A program made the translations under genes and the position numbers. Positions 56,593-64,000 of a DNA stretch of 64,000 bases are shown piece after piece. Position 1 is the stretch's first letter. The number at the start of each line of letters is the position of its first letter. Below the pieces are notes generated by a model that made no database searches, was not told where the DNA came from, and saw nothing but the letters and a program-made list of their open reading frames with translations. The stretch is taken from positions 1-64,000 of the forward strand of contig NZ_JAUSUI010000012.1 of assembly GCF_030813495.1 (NCBI RefSeq), written 5' to 3'. Origin of the DNA: Ancylobacter polymorphus (GTDB lineage: Bacteria; Pseudomonadota; Alphaproteobacteria; Rhizobiales; Xanthobacteraceae).

Positions 56593-57705
56593 TCACCCCA
56601 CCAGCACCGCGTGATTGTCGTAGCGCGGGCCACCGGAGCGGCGGGCGACGACGCCGACGCCCTCGCCATCGGTGGCGAGCAGCACCGTCTCGCCGAGGCC
56701 GCTGGTGGCAAGGAACTGCCCGGCCTCCCGCGTCGGGGCAAGGCCGCAGCCATCGACCAGCGGCAGCGAGCCGATATAGCGCCCGTCGCGCCGCCACAGC
56801 GCCACCCGGTTGCCGCGCGGGCTGGCGGCGGCGACATAGGCGCCCGAGGCATCCAGCGCCACCGAGCCGACATAGGTGCGCAGCCCCCGCCACGCCTCGT
56901 CCGGCGCGTCGAAGGCCCGTAAGCCCTCCCCCTCCACCGCGTAGAGCAGCGGGCGGGCGACGCCGTCGGCAAGCAGGTCCTGCGCCGCCGCCACGGTGAA
57001 TCCATCTCCACCTGAGGTAAGGTGGCGTAGCGACAGCGAGGCGAGGTCTTCGCTCAATTCCGCCACCGAGCGCACCGCGCCGCTCACAGGATCGAGCAGG
57101 GCGATACTGGCGCCCGCCACCTCGGCGCCGAGTGCTTCCGGCGTGTGCGGCTCGATACCGCCATTGGCGACAACAAGCGCCCCGGCAGCCGGCAGCATGT
57201 CGTGCGGGCCGATGCCGGCGGAGGCCCACTCCGCCTCCACCGCGAAGCCCGCCTCCACCACGCGCCGGGTGACGACGCCCCGACCGTCCGCGCGGGCGAT
57301 CTCCACCGCGAGAAAGCGCGCTCCGCCGTCGATAAAGCGGCCATGGCCGGAGAACACCCGGCCCTCGCCAGGCTCGAACGTCGCCAGCACCGCGCCCGCA
57401 CGGCGGTCGAACAGCACCGCGCAGGTGCCGGGCCGACGGGCGACGGCGATGGCGGTGCGCCCGTCCGGACTCGGCTCCACCCAGTGCAGGCGCTGCGCGC
57501 CGGAACCGACCGGCGTGGCGGCGAAGTCCGGGGCGACGACGACGGGCGCGAAGCCGCCCTCCACCCCGGCCGTCGCGAGCCATTCCGCCTCCAGCAGATG
57601 ATCGCGCGCATGCGCGGCAACGCTGGCGAACAGCACACGCGGACCGGCCGCGAGGGCCCCCAGCGCCCCGACCAGTGAGCGTCGGGTCAGATCGACGAGG
57701 CCCAT
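56593..57705 (-). CDS. DUF1513 family periplasmic protein
   Basis: A 370-residue protein with a twin-arginine-like leader (TRRSLVGALGALAAG). The body is a seven-bladed beta-propeller of the DUF1513 type: VLATFEPGEGRVFSGHGRF, GIGPHDMLPAAGALVVANGGIEPHT (the HDM and GGIE motif), and TYVGSVALDASGAYVAAASP. It is the last gene of the iron-type cluster and lies 11 bases after the second imelysin. A role in metal uptake is inferred from context; the enzymatic function is unknown. Confidence 0.85.
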   Translation of the reverse strand: MGLVDLTRRSLVGALGALAAGPRVLFASVAAHARDHLLEAEWLATAGVEGGFAPVVVAPDFAATPVGSGAQRLHWVEPSPDGRTAIAVARRPGTCAVLFDRRAGAVLATFEPGEGRVFSGHGRFIDGGARFLAVEIARADGRGVVTRRVVEAGFAVEAEWASAGIGPHDMLPAAGALVVANGGIEPHTPEALGAEVAGASIALLDPVSGAVRSVAELSEDLASLSLRHLTSGGDGFTVAAAQDLLADGVARPLLYAVEGEGLRAFDAPDEAWRGLRTYVGSVALDASGAYVAAASPRGNRVALWRRDGRYIGSLPLVDGCGLAPTREAGQFLATSGLGETVLLATDGEGVGVVARRSGGPRYDNHAVLVG

Positions 57706-57716
57706 CCGCCCCTCCC

Positions 57717-58841
57717 TCAGTCGCCGTCGAGCGCGTTGAAGCCGATCGGCACGCCGAGGCCGGCGGCCAGCGGCCGGGCGACACCCGCCTGCGCCGCCTT
57801 GAACACCGTCACCGCCGCCTGCAGCGCCTTGCGGCCCTCAGGCGTGGTCGCCGCCGCGCCGATATCCTCCGGCAGGCCCTGCGCCGTCGTCTGCGCCGCC
57901 TGCAGCGTCGCCTGGAAGCTGGCGCGGTCCTTGGGATCGAGGCCGGCGCTGAGCGCTTCGCCGAGCGCGCTGGCACTGGTCACAATGGCGACGATGGTCT
58001 CCTTGGAAAGCCCGCTGCGCCGGCGGTCGGAGAGCAGCGGCTTGGCCTCGTCGGCGCTCTTGCCGAGCACCACCAGCAGGCGCTGATCGACCACGCGCTG
58101 ATAGGCCCCGGCGAGGTCGGTGACGATCTGGCTGAGCAGCGCCTTGGGATCGGGGAAATAGACCGGATCGGCCTTGCCGGCGATGAGTTGCGCCAGCAGC
58201 CCGTCGCTGCGGCTGCCCCATCCGGCGCGGAGTTCACCGGCGATGGTGGCGAGGTTGAGCGCGACGGCACGGCCGAGCGCGCAGCGCCGCCCCGATTCCG
58301 GCCCCGCCACCAGCGCGGCCTCCGCCCCCTCGTCGTAAAGGATGCGCTCCAGCGCCGGCAGGCCCTGCGCGGCGGCGCTGAGGCGGAAGAAGCGCTGCGG
58401 CTGCAACCGCTCATCCGTCGGATCGGCGATCAGTTCGGCGACGGAGCGCCCGACGGCGTTACGTCGCTCCGGAAACAGGTTGAAGCGGTCCGGCCGCAGC
58501 GACAGGATGATCGGGCCGAAGGTGACGAACTCCACCGCCGACCAGGCCTCGGAAGCGGCGACGAAGCGTGCCTTCAGTTCAGCCACACCCGCGGCCGATG
58601 GCGCGGCGCAGAAGCCGTCCCATGCCGCCTGCTGCGCCTTGGCAGCCGCGAGCAGCGCATCGTAGCGCGGCAGCAGCCAGCTCTCCACCACATCAGGGGC
58701 GGAAACCGGCGCGGCATGAGCGCGGCCGACGAACAGGGTGGTGAGCAGGGAGCCGGCAGCGGCGACCGCCGGCATGCCCTGCGCCGCCTGCGCGATCTGG
58801 GTCGCCAGTGCCAGGGCCACGGCGAAGGGGGATCGGCTCAT
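57717..58841 (-). CDS. Imelysin family protein (second copy)
   Basis: A 374-residue exported protein with a leader rich in Ala (cleavage near AHA). Imelysin-type motif region is AAAQGLPALERILYDEG (about residues 150-165), where the usual GxHxxE is replaced by G-x-P-A-L-E; the His is absent. Such variants occur beside true imelysins in IrpA-type operons. It is probably periplasmic and metal-binding. It follows the di-heme gene by 15 bases and adjoins DUF1513. Confidence 0.82.
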   Translation of the reverse strand: MSRSPFAVALALATQIAQAAQGMPAVAAAGSLLTTLFVGRAHAAPVSAPDVVESWLLPRYDALLAAAKAQQAAWDGFCAAPSAAGVAELKARFVAASEAWSAVEFVTFGPIILSLRPDRFNLFPERRNAVGRSVAELIADPTDERLQPQRFFRLSAAAQGLPALERILYDEGAEAALVAGPESGRRCALGRAVALNLATIAGELRAGWGSRSDGLLAQLIAGKADPVYFPDPKALLSQIVTDLAGAYQRVVDQRLLVVLGKSADEAKPLLSDRRRSGLSKETIVAIVTSASALGEALSAGLDPKDRASFQATLQAAQTTAQGLPEDIGAAATTPEGRKALQAAVTVFKAAQAGVARPLAAGLGVPIGFNALDGD

Positions 58842-58856
58842 GGGCAGGGCCTCGCT

Positions 58857-60131
58857 TTAGAGAGAAGAGACATAGTCGATCAGCCGGGCGCGTTCGGCCG
58901 GCCCCAGCGCGTCAAAACGCGCGCGGGCGCCGGACGCCTCTCCGCCATGCCAGCGTACCGCCTCGGCGACATTGGCGGCGCGGCCGTCATGCAGCAGGCC
59001 GACGCCCCGCTCCAGCATGGCGGAAACGCCAGCCAGCGGGGCGGTGCGCCATTCGCCGGCCGCCGCGCCCGGCACGCCGGCGGGGTCGGCGAGCCCGTCG
59101 CCCATGTCGTGCAGCAGGACATCGGTGAACAGCGCCACCGTGCCGCCGTCGCGGGTTGGCAGCGACGGGCGATGGCAGGCGGCACAGCCGGTGGCGGCGA
59201 ACAGCCGCGCGCCGCCAGTATCCGGCTCGTGCCCCGGCACCTTCAGCGCCCGGAGATAGACGACGAGGCGGCCGACAATGGCCTGCGAAATCTCCGGCTC
59301 GCCTTCGCCCTCGCGTCCATGCGGGGCGTTGCGGCAGGCGGTCTGCGCCTCGGTGCAATCGCCCCACGGTTCGGGCCGCAGCGGCGTCGACAGGCCGAGA
59401 TCGAGCGAAAAGGCCTCCGACGCCTGACCGGCAAGCGTGGGGTGGCTGGCCTTCCAGCCGAAACGGCCAAGGAACGAGCCGCCCTCTGGCGTCTCGAACC
59501 GCCGGGCCCGGCCGCGCACGCCGTCGCCGTCGCGGTCCTCGGGGTCTTCCAGCGCCAGGATTGCGGCGTCGTCCACCAGTTCCAGCTTGCCGCGCCCGCG
59601 CAGATCCGGCGCCGCCCGCAGCGACATGTGGGTGGCGGGGTCGAGCGGCCCGTAACCCGGCGATTCCACGTGCGGAAAGCGCCGGCCGTTCTGGACCGCC
59701 ACCGCGAAGGCGCCCTCGGCCGGCACGCCGGGCAGCGTCATGGTCTCCAGCCGGTGGCCATAGACGGGATCGCCGCCGCCGTCGGTGCGGAACAGGGCCA
59801 GCACAAGCCCTAGCCCCTGCGGCCGGCCGGCGGCGTCCAGCGCCGTCGTCCCGGCGCCGCCACCGGCGGGGTGGCAGGCCGAGCAGGAGCGCGCATCGAA
59901 CAGCGGACCGAGCCCGTCATTGGCGCGGGTGGAGCTCGGCGCCGGCACCCAGGGCCGCTCGAACAGCGCCTTGCCGATGGCGGCGTCGAGCCGGGCGTCG
60001 TCGGCCGTGGCGGGCATGCAGGGGGCAATGAGCAGGGCGCCGAGGAGTACGACGTGGCCAATGAGGCCGCTGCGCGGAGTCTTTCCTGGGTCCCGGATCG
60101 GCGCCGCGCTGCGCGCCGCTTGTCCGGTCAC
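58857..60131 (-). CDS. Di-heme oxidoreductase (DUF1111-type cytochrome c)
   Basis: About 424 residues if the GTG at 60131 is the start; a hydrophobic leader (GHVVLLGALLIAPCMPATA) comes before the mature part. Two c-type heme sites are visible: CSACHPAGG near residue 87 and CAACHRPS near residue 324. The rest matches the cytochrome c peroxidase-like 'thiol oxidoreductase' family of IrpA clusters. It could carry electrons to reduce or oxidise iron in the periplasm. The GTG start has no good RBS, so the start is uncertain. Confidence 0.8.
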   Translation of the reverse strand: MTGQAARSAAPIRDPGKTPRSGLIGHVVLLGALLIAPCMPATADDARLDAAIGKALFERPWVPAPSSTRANDGLGPLFDARSCSACHPAGGGAGTTALDAAGRPQGLGLVLALFRTDGGGDPVYGHRLETMTLPGVPAEGAFAVAVQNGRRFPHVESPGYGPLDPATHMSLRAAPDLRGRGKLELVDDAAILALEDPEDRDGDGVRGRARRFETPEGGSFLGRFGWKASHPTLAGQASEAFSLDLGLSTPLRPEPWGDCTEAQTACRNAPHGREGEGEPEISQAIVGRLVVYLRALKVPGHEPDTGGARLFAATGCAACHRPSLPTRDGGTVALFTDVLLHDMGDGLADPAGVPGAAAGEWRTAPLAGVSAMLERGVGLLHDGRAANVAEAVRWHGGEASGARARFDALGPAERARLIDYVSSL

Positions 60132-60139
60132 ATTCAAGT

Positions 60140-60233
60140 CGTCATCCCGGACGCCTGGAGGGCGATGCGGGATCGCAAGCCGGATGTGGGACGCGATCCC
60201 CGCTCTCCGGCTGCGCCTGCCGCCGGGATGACG
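60140..60233. repeat. Intergenic palindromic repeat (GTCATCCCGG type)
   Basis: A 94-base element bounded by CGTCATCCCGG at 60140-60150 and its exact inverse CCGGGATGACG at 60223-60233, with GC-rich internal pairing. Elements with these ends are common in Hyphomicrobiales genomes between genes. Here it lies between the multicopper oxidase and di-heme genes in the cluster. Confidence 0.85.
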
Positions 60234-60283
60234 GCACGGCAGCGCTTCTGAACCTTTGCCGCGATCCGGCGCGCGTGCGTCCA

Positions 60284-61753
60284 TCACACCACCCGGAACC
60301 AGCCCATCATCCCGGTCTCCATATGCTCCAGGATGTGGCAGTGAAACACCCAGTCGCCGCGTGCGGCGACGAAGGCGGTCTCCACCGCCTCGCCCGGCTG
60401 CACCAGCACGGTGTCGGCGAAATGGCGCGGCAGGCGGCCGAGGCTGGAGGACATCACCTCGAAAGCGTGGCCGTGCAGATGGACGGGGTGGGGAAAGCGC
60501 GTCTCGTTCTTGATCTCCACCACATAGGAGGCGCCCTCCTCCATCCGCGCCAGCGGCGGCGGCAGATTGCGGCGTGTGCCGGTGGGCCAGGATTCCGACT
60601 GGATGCCCCAATAGGTGGTGGAGCCGACGCACAGGCTGTCGATCAGCGCCTTGGCGAGCGGATCGTCCGGCGGCAGGGCAATGTCCTTCACCGCCTGGTC
60701 GGTGGCCTGCTGCAGGGTGAAGGAAAACCGCGTCGCCTGCTTCAGCGCCGGCTTCGGCAGTTCAGCCTTGGGCAAAGCGAGCGGCCCCTTGCGCGACTTG
60801 CCCACCTTGCCGGCGGCGGTGAGGGTGGCGAACTGGTAAATGTCAGCGGCGCGATAATCGCCCACCGTCACCGGGGAGCCGTCGGCCGGCATGCGGATGT
60901 CGAGGTCGATGCGCTGGGCCGGGCCCATGCGCCAGATGCCGTCTGGCAGATCGTCGAGCCGGACCGGAGGCAAAGCATGGCCATCGACGGCGATGAGCCA
61001 AGCTTCGCCGCCCTCCACGCCGATATCCATGATGCGGGTGGAGTCGATGTTGAGGATGCGCAGGCGCACGTGGCCGCCCGCAGGCGCTTTCAACTCAACC
61101 GAGGCCGCGCCGTTCACCGTGCGGGTGGCGCCGAAGGTGCCGGCCTTGGAGGCACCGTCCGGCTCGGAGAGCGGCAGGTAGCTTCCGTCCTCCTTCAGCC
61201 GCCAGTCCTTCAGGCACAGCACATGCTCGGCATCGAAGACGGGGTCGCGCGAATCCTCGACGATCAGCACGCCGGCGAGGCCTTTGCCGGCCTGTCCGGT
61301 CTCGTCGCAATGCGGATGGAAGAAGAAGGTGCCGGGATCGTCCAGCGGCAGCAGATGCACGAAGCGCCCGCCCGGCTGCACCAGCGGCTGGGTCAGGGTG
61401 GGCACGCCGTCAAATTCATTCGGCATGCGGATGCCGTGGAAATGCAGGGTCGAGCCTTCGTCGATGCCGTTGACGAAAGTGGCCTTCAGCCGCGTGCCGC
61501 GCGGCATGCGCAGGGTGCGGAAGGGCGTGCCGTCATAGGCGAGGATGCGCGTCGCTGGACCTTCCGGGCCGAGGAGCTTCAGCTCCATCTCGCCGGCGGT
61601 CAGCGTCACTTCCTGCGTCGGCTTGAAGGCGGAAACGTCGAAAGGCGCGCGCGCGGCGCCGGTACGGCTCGGCGCGAGAAGCGCCATGCCGCCGAACGCC
61701 ACGCCCGCGCCCAGAAAGGCGCGGCGCGAGAGACCCGCGCCGCCGTTGGTCAT
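60284..61753 (-). CDS. Multicopper oxidase
   Basis: A 489-residue exported enzyme with a twin-arginine leader (LSRRAFLGAGVAFGGMALL). The four copper-binding blocks are intact: HFHGIR, FFHPHCDE, HPVHLHGHAFE and HCHILEHMETGMMGWF (type 1 copper Cys, His and Met plus type 2/3 His). It oxidises a substrate such as ferrous or cuprous ion, or phenols, with oxygen. It stands between the two halves of an imelysin cluster, eight bases after the first imelysin, so a periplasmic ferroxidase role is plausible. CotA/CueO-type specificity cannot be told apart by eye. Confidence 0.92.
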   Translation of the reverse strand: MTNGGAGLSRRAFLGAGVAFGGMALLAPSRTGAARAPFDVSAFKPTQEVTLTAGEMELKLLGPEGPATRILAYDGTPFRTLRMPRGTRLKATFVNGIDEGSTLHFHGIRMPNEFDGVPTLTQPLVQPGGRFVHLLPLDDPGTFFFHPHCDETGQAGKGLAGVLIVEDSRDPVFDAEHVLCLKDWRLKEDGSYLPLSEPDGASKAGTFGATRTVNGAASVELKAPAGGHVRLRILNIDSTRIMDIGVEGGEAWLIAVDGHALPPVRLDDLPDGIWRMGPAQRIDLDIRMPADGSPVTVGDYRAADIYQFATLTAAGKVGKSRKGPLALPKAELPKPALKQATRFSFTLQQATDQAVKDIALPPDDPLAKALIDSLCVGSTTYWGIQSESWPTGTRRNLPPPLARMEEGASYVVEIKNETRFPHPVHLHGHAFEVMSSSLGRLPRHFADTVLVQPGEAVETAFVAARGDWVFHCHILEHMETGMMGWFRVV

Positions 61754-61760
61754 GGCCGTC

Positions 61761-63053
61761 TCACTCGCCGACCTTGGACGGGTCGTCGAGGCTGTCGGAG
61801 CCTTCGACCTTGATCTTCAGCTTGAGCGCGCCGACGACGCCCTCGATGGCGCGGGTCTGGGCGACGAGCGAATCGACGCCCTTCTGCACCAGCGCGTTGC
61901 CCTCGGCATTGCCCTCGCCGATCATCTGGTCATAGGCCTGCTTGCCGCTGTCGGCCTCGTCCTTGATCGCCTTGAGCGCGGCGAGCGCGGCGTCGATCTT
62001 GGCCTCGGCCTCGGCGGCAGCCTTCGGCGCCTTGGCGCTCGCATAGGCGGCGATGGACGCGCCCTCGACCACCGAACCGTCGACGCGGGTGTACTTGGCC
62101 CGATAGATCGAGGCGATGCCGACCTCGTCGTAATAGTGCGAATTGTGGGTGTTGTCGGAGAAGCAGTCATGCTCCTCCTCGGGGTCGTGCAGGATGAGGC
62201 CGAGCTTCATCCGCTCGCCCGCCAGTTCGCCATAGGACAGCGAGCCGAGGCCGGTGAGAATGGTCGCGAGCGCGGTCTTGTCCTTCTGCTTCACCACGGC
62301 GGCGCGGGCCTTGCCCTTCTTGCCCCACCACTTCGCCATGTCCGCGAGGTCGCTCACCAGAAGATCGGTGGCGGCCTTGAGATAGGCGGCGCGGCGCTCG
62401 CAATGGCCGTTGCTGCAGTTCTTGGTGTCGTAATCGGTCGCCGGGCGCTTGCCGGCACCGGGGCCGGTGCCGTTGAGGTCCTGGCCCCAGAGCAGGAATT
62501 CGATCGCGTGATAGCCGATGGCGACGTTGGATTCGACGCCGCCGGCCTCCTGCAGGCTGTCGAGCAGCTTCGGCGTGATGGTGGTGGCGTCGATGGTCTT
62601 CTTGCCGACGCGGATCTTGGTGTTGGCGATCACGTTGGCAGTGTAGAGCGGGTTCTCGTCGGACGCATCGCCATAGCTCTTGTCGACATAGTCGATCAGG
62701 CCTTCATCCAGCGGCCATGCATTCACGCGGCCTTCCCATTCATCGACGATGGGATTGCCGAAGCGAAAGCCTTCGGTCTGCTGGTAGGGCACGCGGGCGG
62801 CCTTCCAGGCGGCCTTGGCGGCGTCGAGATTGGCCTCGGTCGGCGTGGCGATGAGGGTGTTCACCGCGCTTTGCAGCGCCTTGGCGGTGGTCAGGCTGTC
62901 CGTGTACATCGCCTCGGCGATGTCGGCATAGGTGGCGACGATGTCGCGCACCTTCGGCGCCGGGGTATCGGCAGCGGCGGGACCGACGGCGAAAGCCGCT
63001 CCCAGCGCGATGGCCGCGACGAGCGGCGTGGCGAACAGTGATCTGACTCGCAT
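61761..63053 (-). CDS. Imelysin family protein, IrpA-like
   Basis: A 430-residue exported protein with signal peptide (SLFATPLVAAIALGAAFA). The imelysin motif GYHAIEFLLWGQDL has the conserved His and Glu of GxHxxE. ACNCH-type hemes are absent; Cys appear in NCSNGHCERR. The family is known as IrpA/ICMP, periplasmic iron-regulated proteins. First gene of the cluster. Its ribosome binding site (GGGAGGAG) is inside a predicted hairpin, and a palindrome lies upstream. Confidence 0.92.
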   Translation of the reverse strand: MRVRSLFATPLVAAIALGAAFAVGPAAADTPAPKVRDIVATYADIAEAMYTDSLTTAKALQSAVNTLIATPTEANLDAAKAAWKAARVPYQQTEGFRFGNPIVDEWEGRVNAWPLDEGLIDYVDKSYGDASDENPLYTANVIANTKIRVGKKTIDATTITPKLLDSLQEAGGVESNVAIGYHAIEFLLWGQDLNGTGPGAGKRPATDYDTKNCSNGHCERRAAYLKAATDLLVSDLADMAKWWGKKGKARAAVVKQKDKTALATILTGLGSLSYGELAGERMKLGLILHDPEEEHDCFSDNTHNSHYYDEVGIASIYRAKYTRVDGSVVEGASIAAYASAKAPKAAAEAEAKIDAALAALKAIKDEADSGKQAYDQMIGEGNAEGNALVQKGVDSLVAQTRAIEGVVGALKLKIKVEGSDSLDDPSKVGE

Positions 63054-63061
63054 CGTTGGTC

Positions 63062-63093
63062 TCCTCCCGCGCCCCAGGGCGCCTCAGCGGGAG
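63062..63093 (-). promoter_or_regulatory. Hairpin covering the RBS of the IrpA-like gene
   Basis: In the mRNA, CUCCC pairs with GGGAG, which is part of the GGGAGGAG Shine-Dalgarno sequence, and an inner GCGCC/GGCGC stem with loop CUGG stacks on it. If it forms, it would hide the RBS. This could give translational control. Confidence 0.6.
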
Positions 63094-63145
63094 ACTCCTA
63101 CGCCACGGCCGAAATCACCTGCAAGTGTTCGGTCGCAGATTGGAA

Positions 63146-63164
63146 TTGTTTCACTTTGAAACAA
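63146..63164. promoter_or_regulatory. Palindrome TTGTTTCA-CTT-TGAAACAA upstream of the iron cluster
   Basis: An 8-3-8 perfect inverted repeat, 93 bases before the IrpA-like start. Its form is that of a dimeric repressor operator. It does not match the Fur, Irr or RirA consensus that I know. Confidence 0.55.
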
Positions 63165-63213
63165 CAATCCAAATCTCATCATCCGACCCAGGCGCGCGGG
63201 AGAATACTTATTT

Positions 63214-63513
63214 TCAACCCGCCGCGGATGACGCAACGTCATGAAGCGGCTGCAAGGCGTCGGCGAGTTCGGCGTCGGTGACGGTGGCCAGCGGTTTCAT
63301 CAGCTTGGCAGCTTCGGTGCGGCGGCCGGGACGCATCACCAGCACCACGGTCTCCGCACCACCGCAGGCGGGGTCGCCACAGGCGATCTCGCTGATGGAA
63401 ATGGTGGTGTCTTCGCCCACCCCGAGAATTGCCCGCGCCTTGGCGGCGAGTTCCCGTGCGGCATCGGGCGCGGATTCCGCGCTGGCGCCACGGCGAAAAA
63501 ACAGACGTGCCAT
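63214..63513 (-). CDS. Small conserved protein with Cys pair
   Basis: A 99-residue protein. ATG 63513 follows AGGGAG at six bases. ISEIACGDPACGGAETVVLVM holds a C-x4-C motif like that of small bacterial proteins said to be nitrate reductase-associated; the molecular role is not known. ARELAAKARAILGVGEDT is a helix in front. A longer reading to 63621 has no RBS. Its stop is about 160 bases from the IrpA-like start on the same strand. Confidence 0.65.
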   Translation of the reverse strand: MARLFFRRGASAESAPDAARELAAKARAILGVGEDTTISISEIACGDPACGGAETVVLVMRPGRRTEAAKLMKPLATVTDAELADALQPLHDVASSAAG

Positions 63514-63822
63514 CGTCACTCCCTGCGGCCCCGTTGCATCCCCCGGCAGGCTCGCGTCACAGCAGGTAAGCCCGCTTGCCAGGCGGCGCAAGCGGCGCTG
63601 GCAGCGGGACGCACTTCGCAAGTAAAAGTCGATACGTCTAGTTTAGAACTGTAACAATACCGGAAGATAAATGTTGTGAGCCGAACGGAACAAGAGTATC
63701 CACACTCACAACACCGCAGATGAGACGCGAATACATGACGCGCCACGACGTGCGGTGACGATTTCGCGAGGCCACTTCCCGGCAGGTCTCGTGAACCACG
63801 CGGGACGACGGCACGCGCTCCC
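63514..63822. other. Intergenic region between the small Cys protein and the flavoprotein gene
   Basis: About 310 bases without a gene. A 9-base inverted repeat TGTTGTGAG (63672-63680) / CTCACAACA (63705-63713) is visible, and a stretch TAGTTTAGAACT (about 63636-63650) is AT-rich. These may belong to the promoter of the small protein gene (minus strand). Confidence 0.5.
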
Positions 63823-64000
63823 TCAGCCGTCGTCCCGCGTCTCCTCCGCGGCGGGAGCCGCCGTCTCCCCCGCCTCCCATGTTCCGTCCCAAAGCGCCGG
63901 CGTCGGCAGGCCGAGATGGGCGAGCACGCCGCAGGCCGCCGCATGGCCGGTGGCGAACGAGGCCTGCAGCAGATAGCCGCCGGTCGGCGCCTCCCAATCC
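63823..64000 (-). CDS. Flavoprotein (TIGR03862/HI0933-like), C-terminal part
   Basis: The frame is open to the window edge, so only the last 58 residues are visible; the start lies outside to the right. DWEAPTGGYLLQASFATGHAA is the C-terminal FAD-binding signature of a flavoprotein family I know as TIGR03862 (BaiN/HI0933 group), with an Ala/Glu-rich tail ending EETRDDG. These proteins bind FAD; the reaction is unknown. The stop is at 63823-63825. Confidence 0.75.
   Translation of the reverse strand, partial: DWEAPTGGYLLQASFATGHAAACGVLAHLGLPTPALWDGTWEAGETAAPAAEETRDDG

Noticed and set aside
57675..59813. A plus-strand frame of about 710 codons opposite the imelysin and di-heme genes
   Set aside because: Antisense shadow with unnatural Arg/Gln/Gly composition; the CxxCH motifs and leaders are on the minus strand.

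Overview
The window is GC-rich, densely coded chromosomal DNA. Gene content points to an alphaproteobacterium of the order Hyphomicrobiales, perhaps the Xanthobacter/Ancylobacter/Starkeya group. The pointers are aapJQMP, a fused urease gamma/beta subunit joined to a urtABCDE urea transporter, a DUF2336 protein, and a GTCATCCCGG-type palindromic repeat. The placement is inferred from protein families and was not computed.

Layout. 1-2636: right-hand end of a phage-like island with overlapping small genes, a nuclease-like protein, an excisionase-like HTH protein and a tyrosine integrase that stops just before a tRNA-Thr(TGT) at 2723. 2833-14515: core genes, namely a sulfite-oxidase-like protein, a TerC protein, a polyamine-type ABC transporter (4880-9044), a metallo-beta-lactamase-fold hydrolase, NAD kinase and two proteins of unknown function. 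14516-22090: a looser region with a decayed IS481-family transposase, two flavoenzymes, a toxin-antitoxin pair with a DUF7662-type antitoxin, an L,D-transpeptidase, an orphan ParA, a probable IS630 relic and about 1 kb with no recognisable gene. 22091-28353: tamA-tamB. 28358-33538: a short-chain dehydrogenase, a photolyase, and a cysK / alanyl-tRNA editing / sseA run closed by a strong terminator.

33557-41363: the aapJQMP amino-acid transporter (minus strand), divergent metC and an ArnT-like glycosyltransferase. 41458-52845: one long minus-strand nitrogen locus, urtABCDE-ureD-ureAB-ureC-ureE-ureF-ureG, preceded by a sigma-54 promoter with all conserved bases. Urea is imported by Urt and hydrolysed by the nickel urease, whose UreE carries a very long histidine tail. 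53330-56571: an outer-membrane protein, an aminotransferase and an exported phosphatase-family protein. 56593-63053: a probable iron-uptake cluster (two imelysins, a di-heme oxidoreductase, a DUF1513 protein) that also contains a multicopper oxidase. Its first gene has a hairpin over its ribosome binding site and an 8-3-8 palindrome upstream. The window ends inside a flavoprotein gene on the minus strand.

Limits: all family assignments come from reading motifs by eye. No database search was run, and starts were chosen by ribosome-binding-site inspection.
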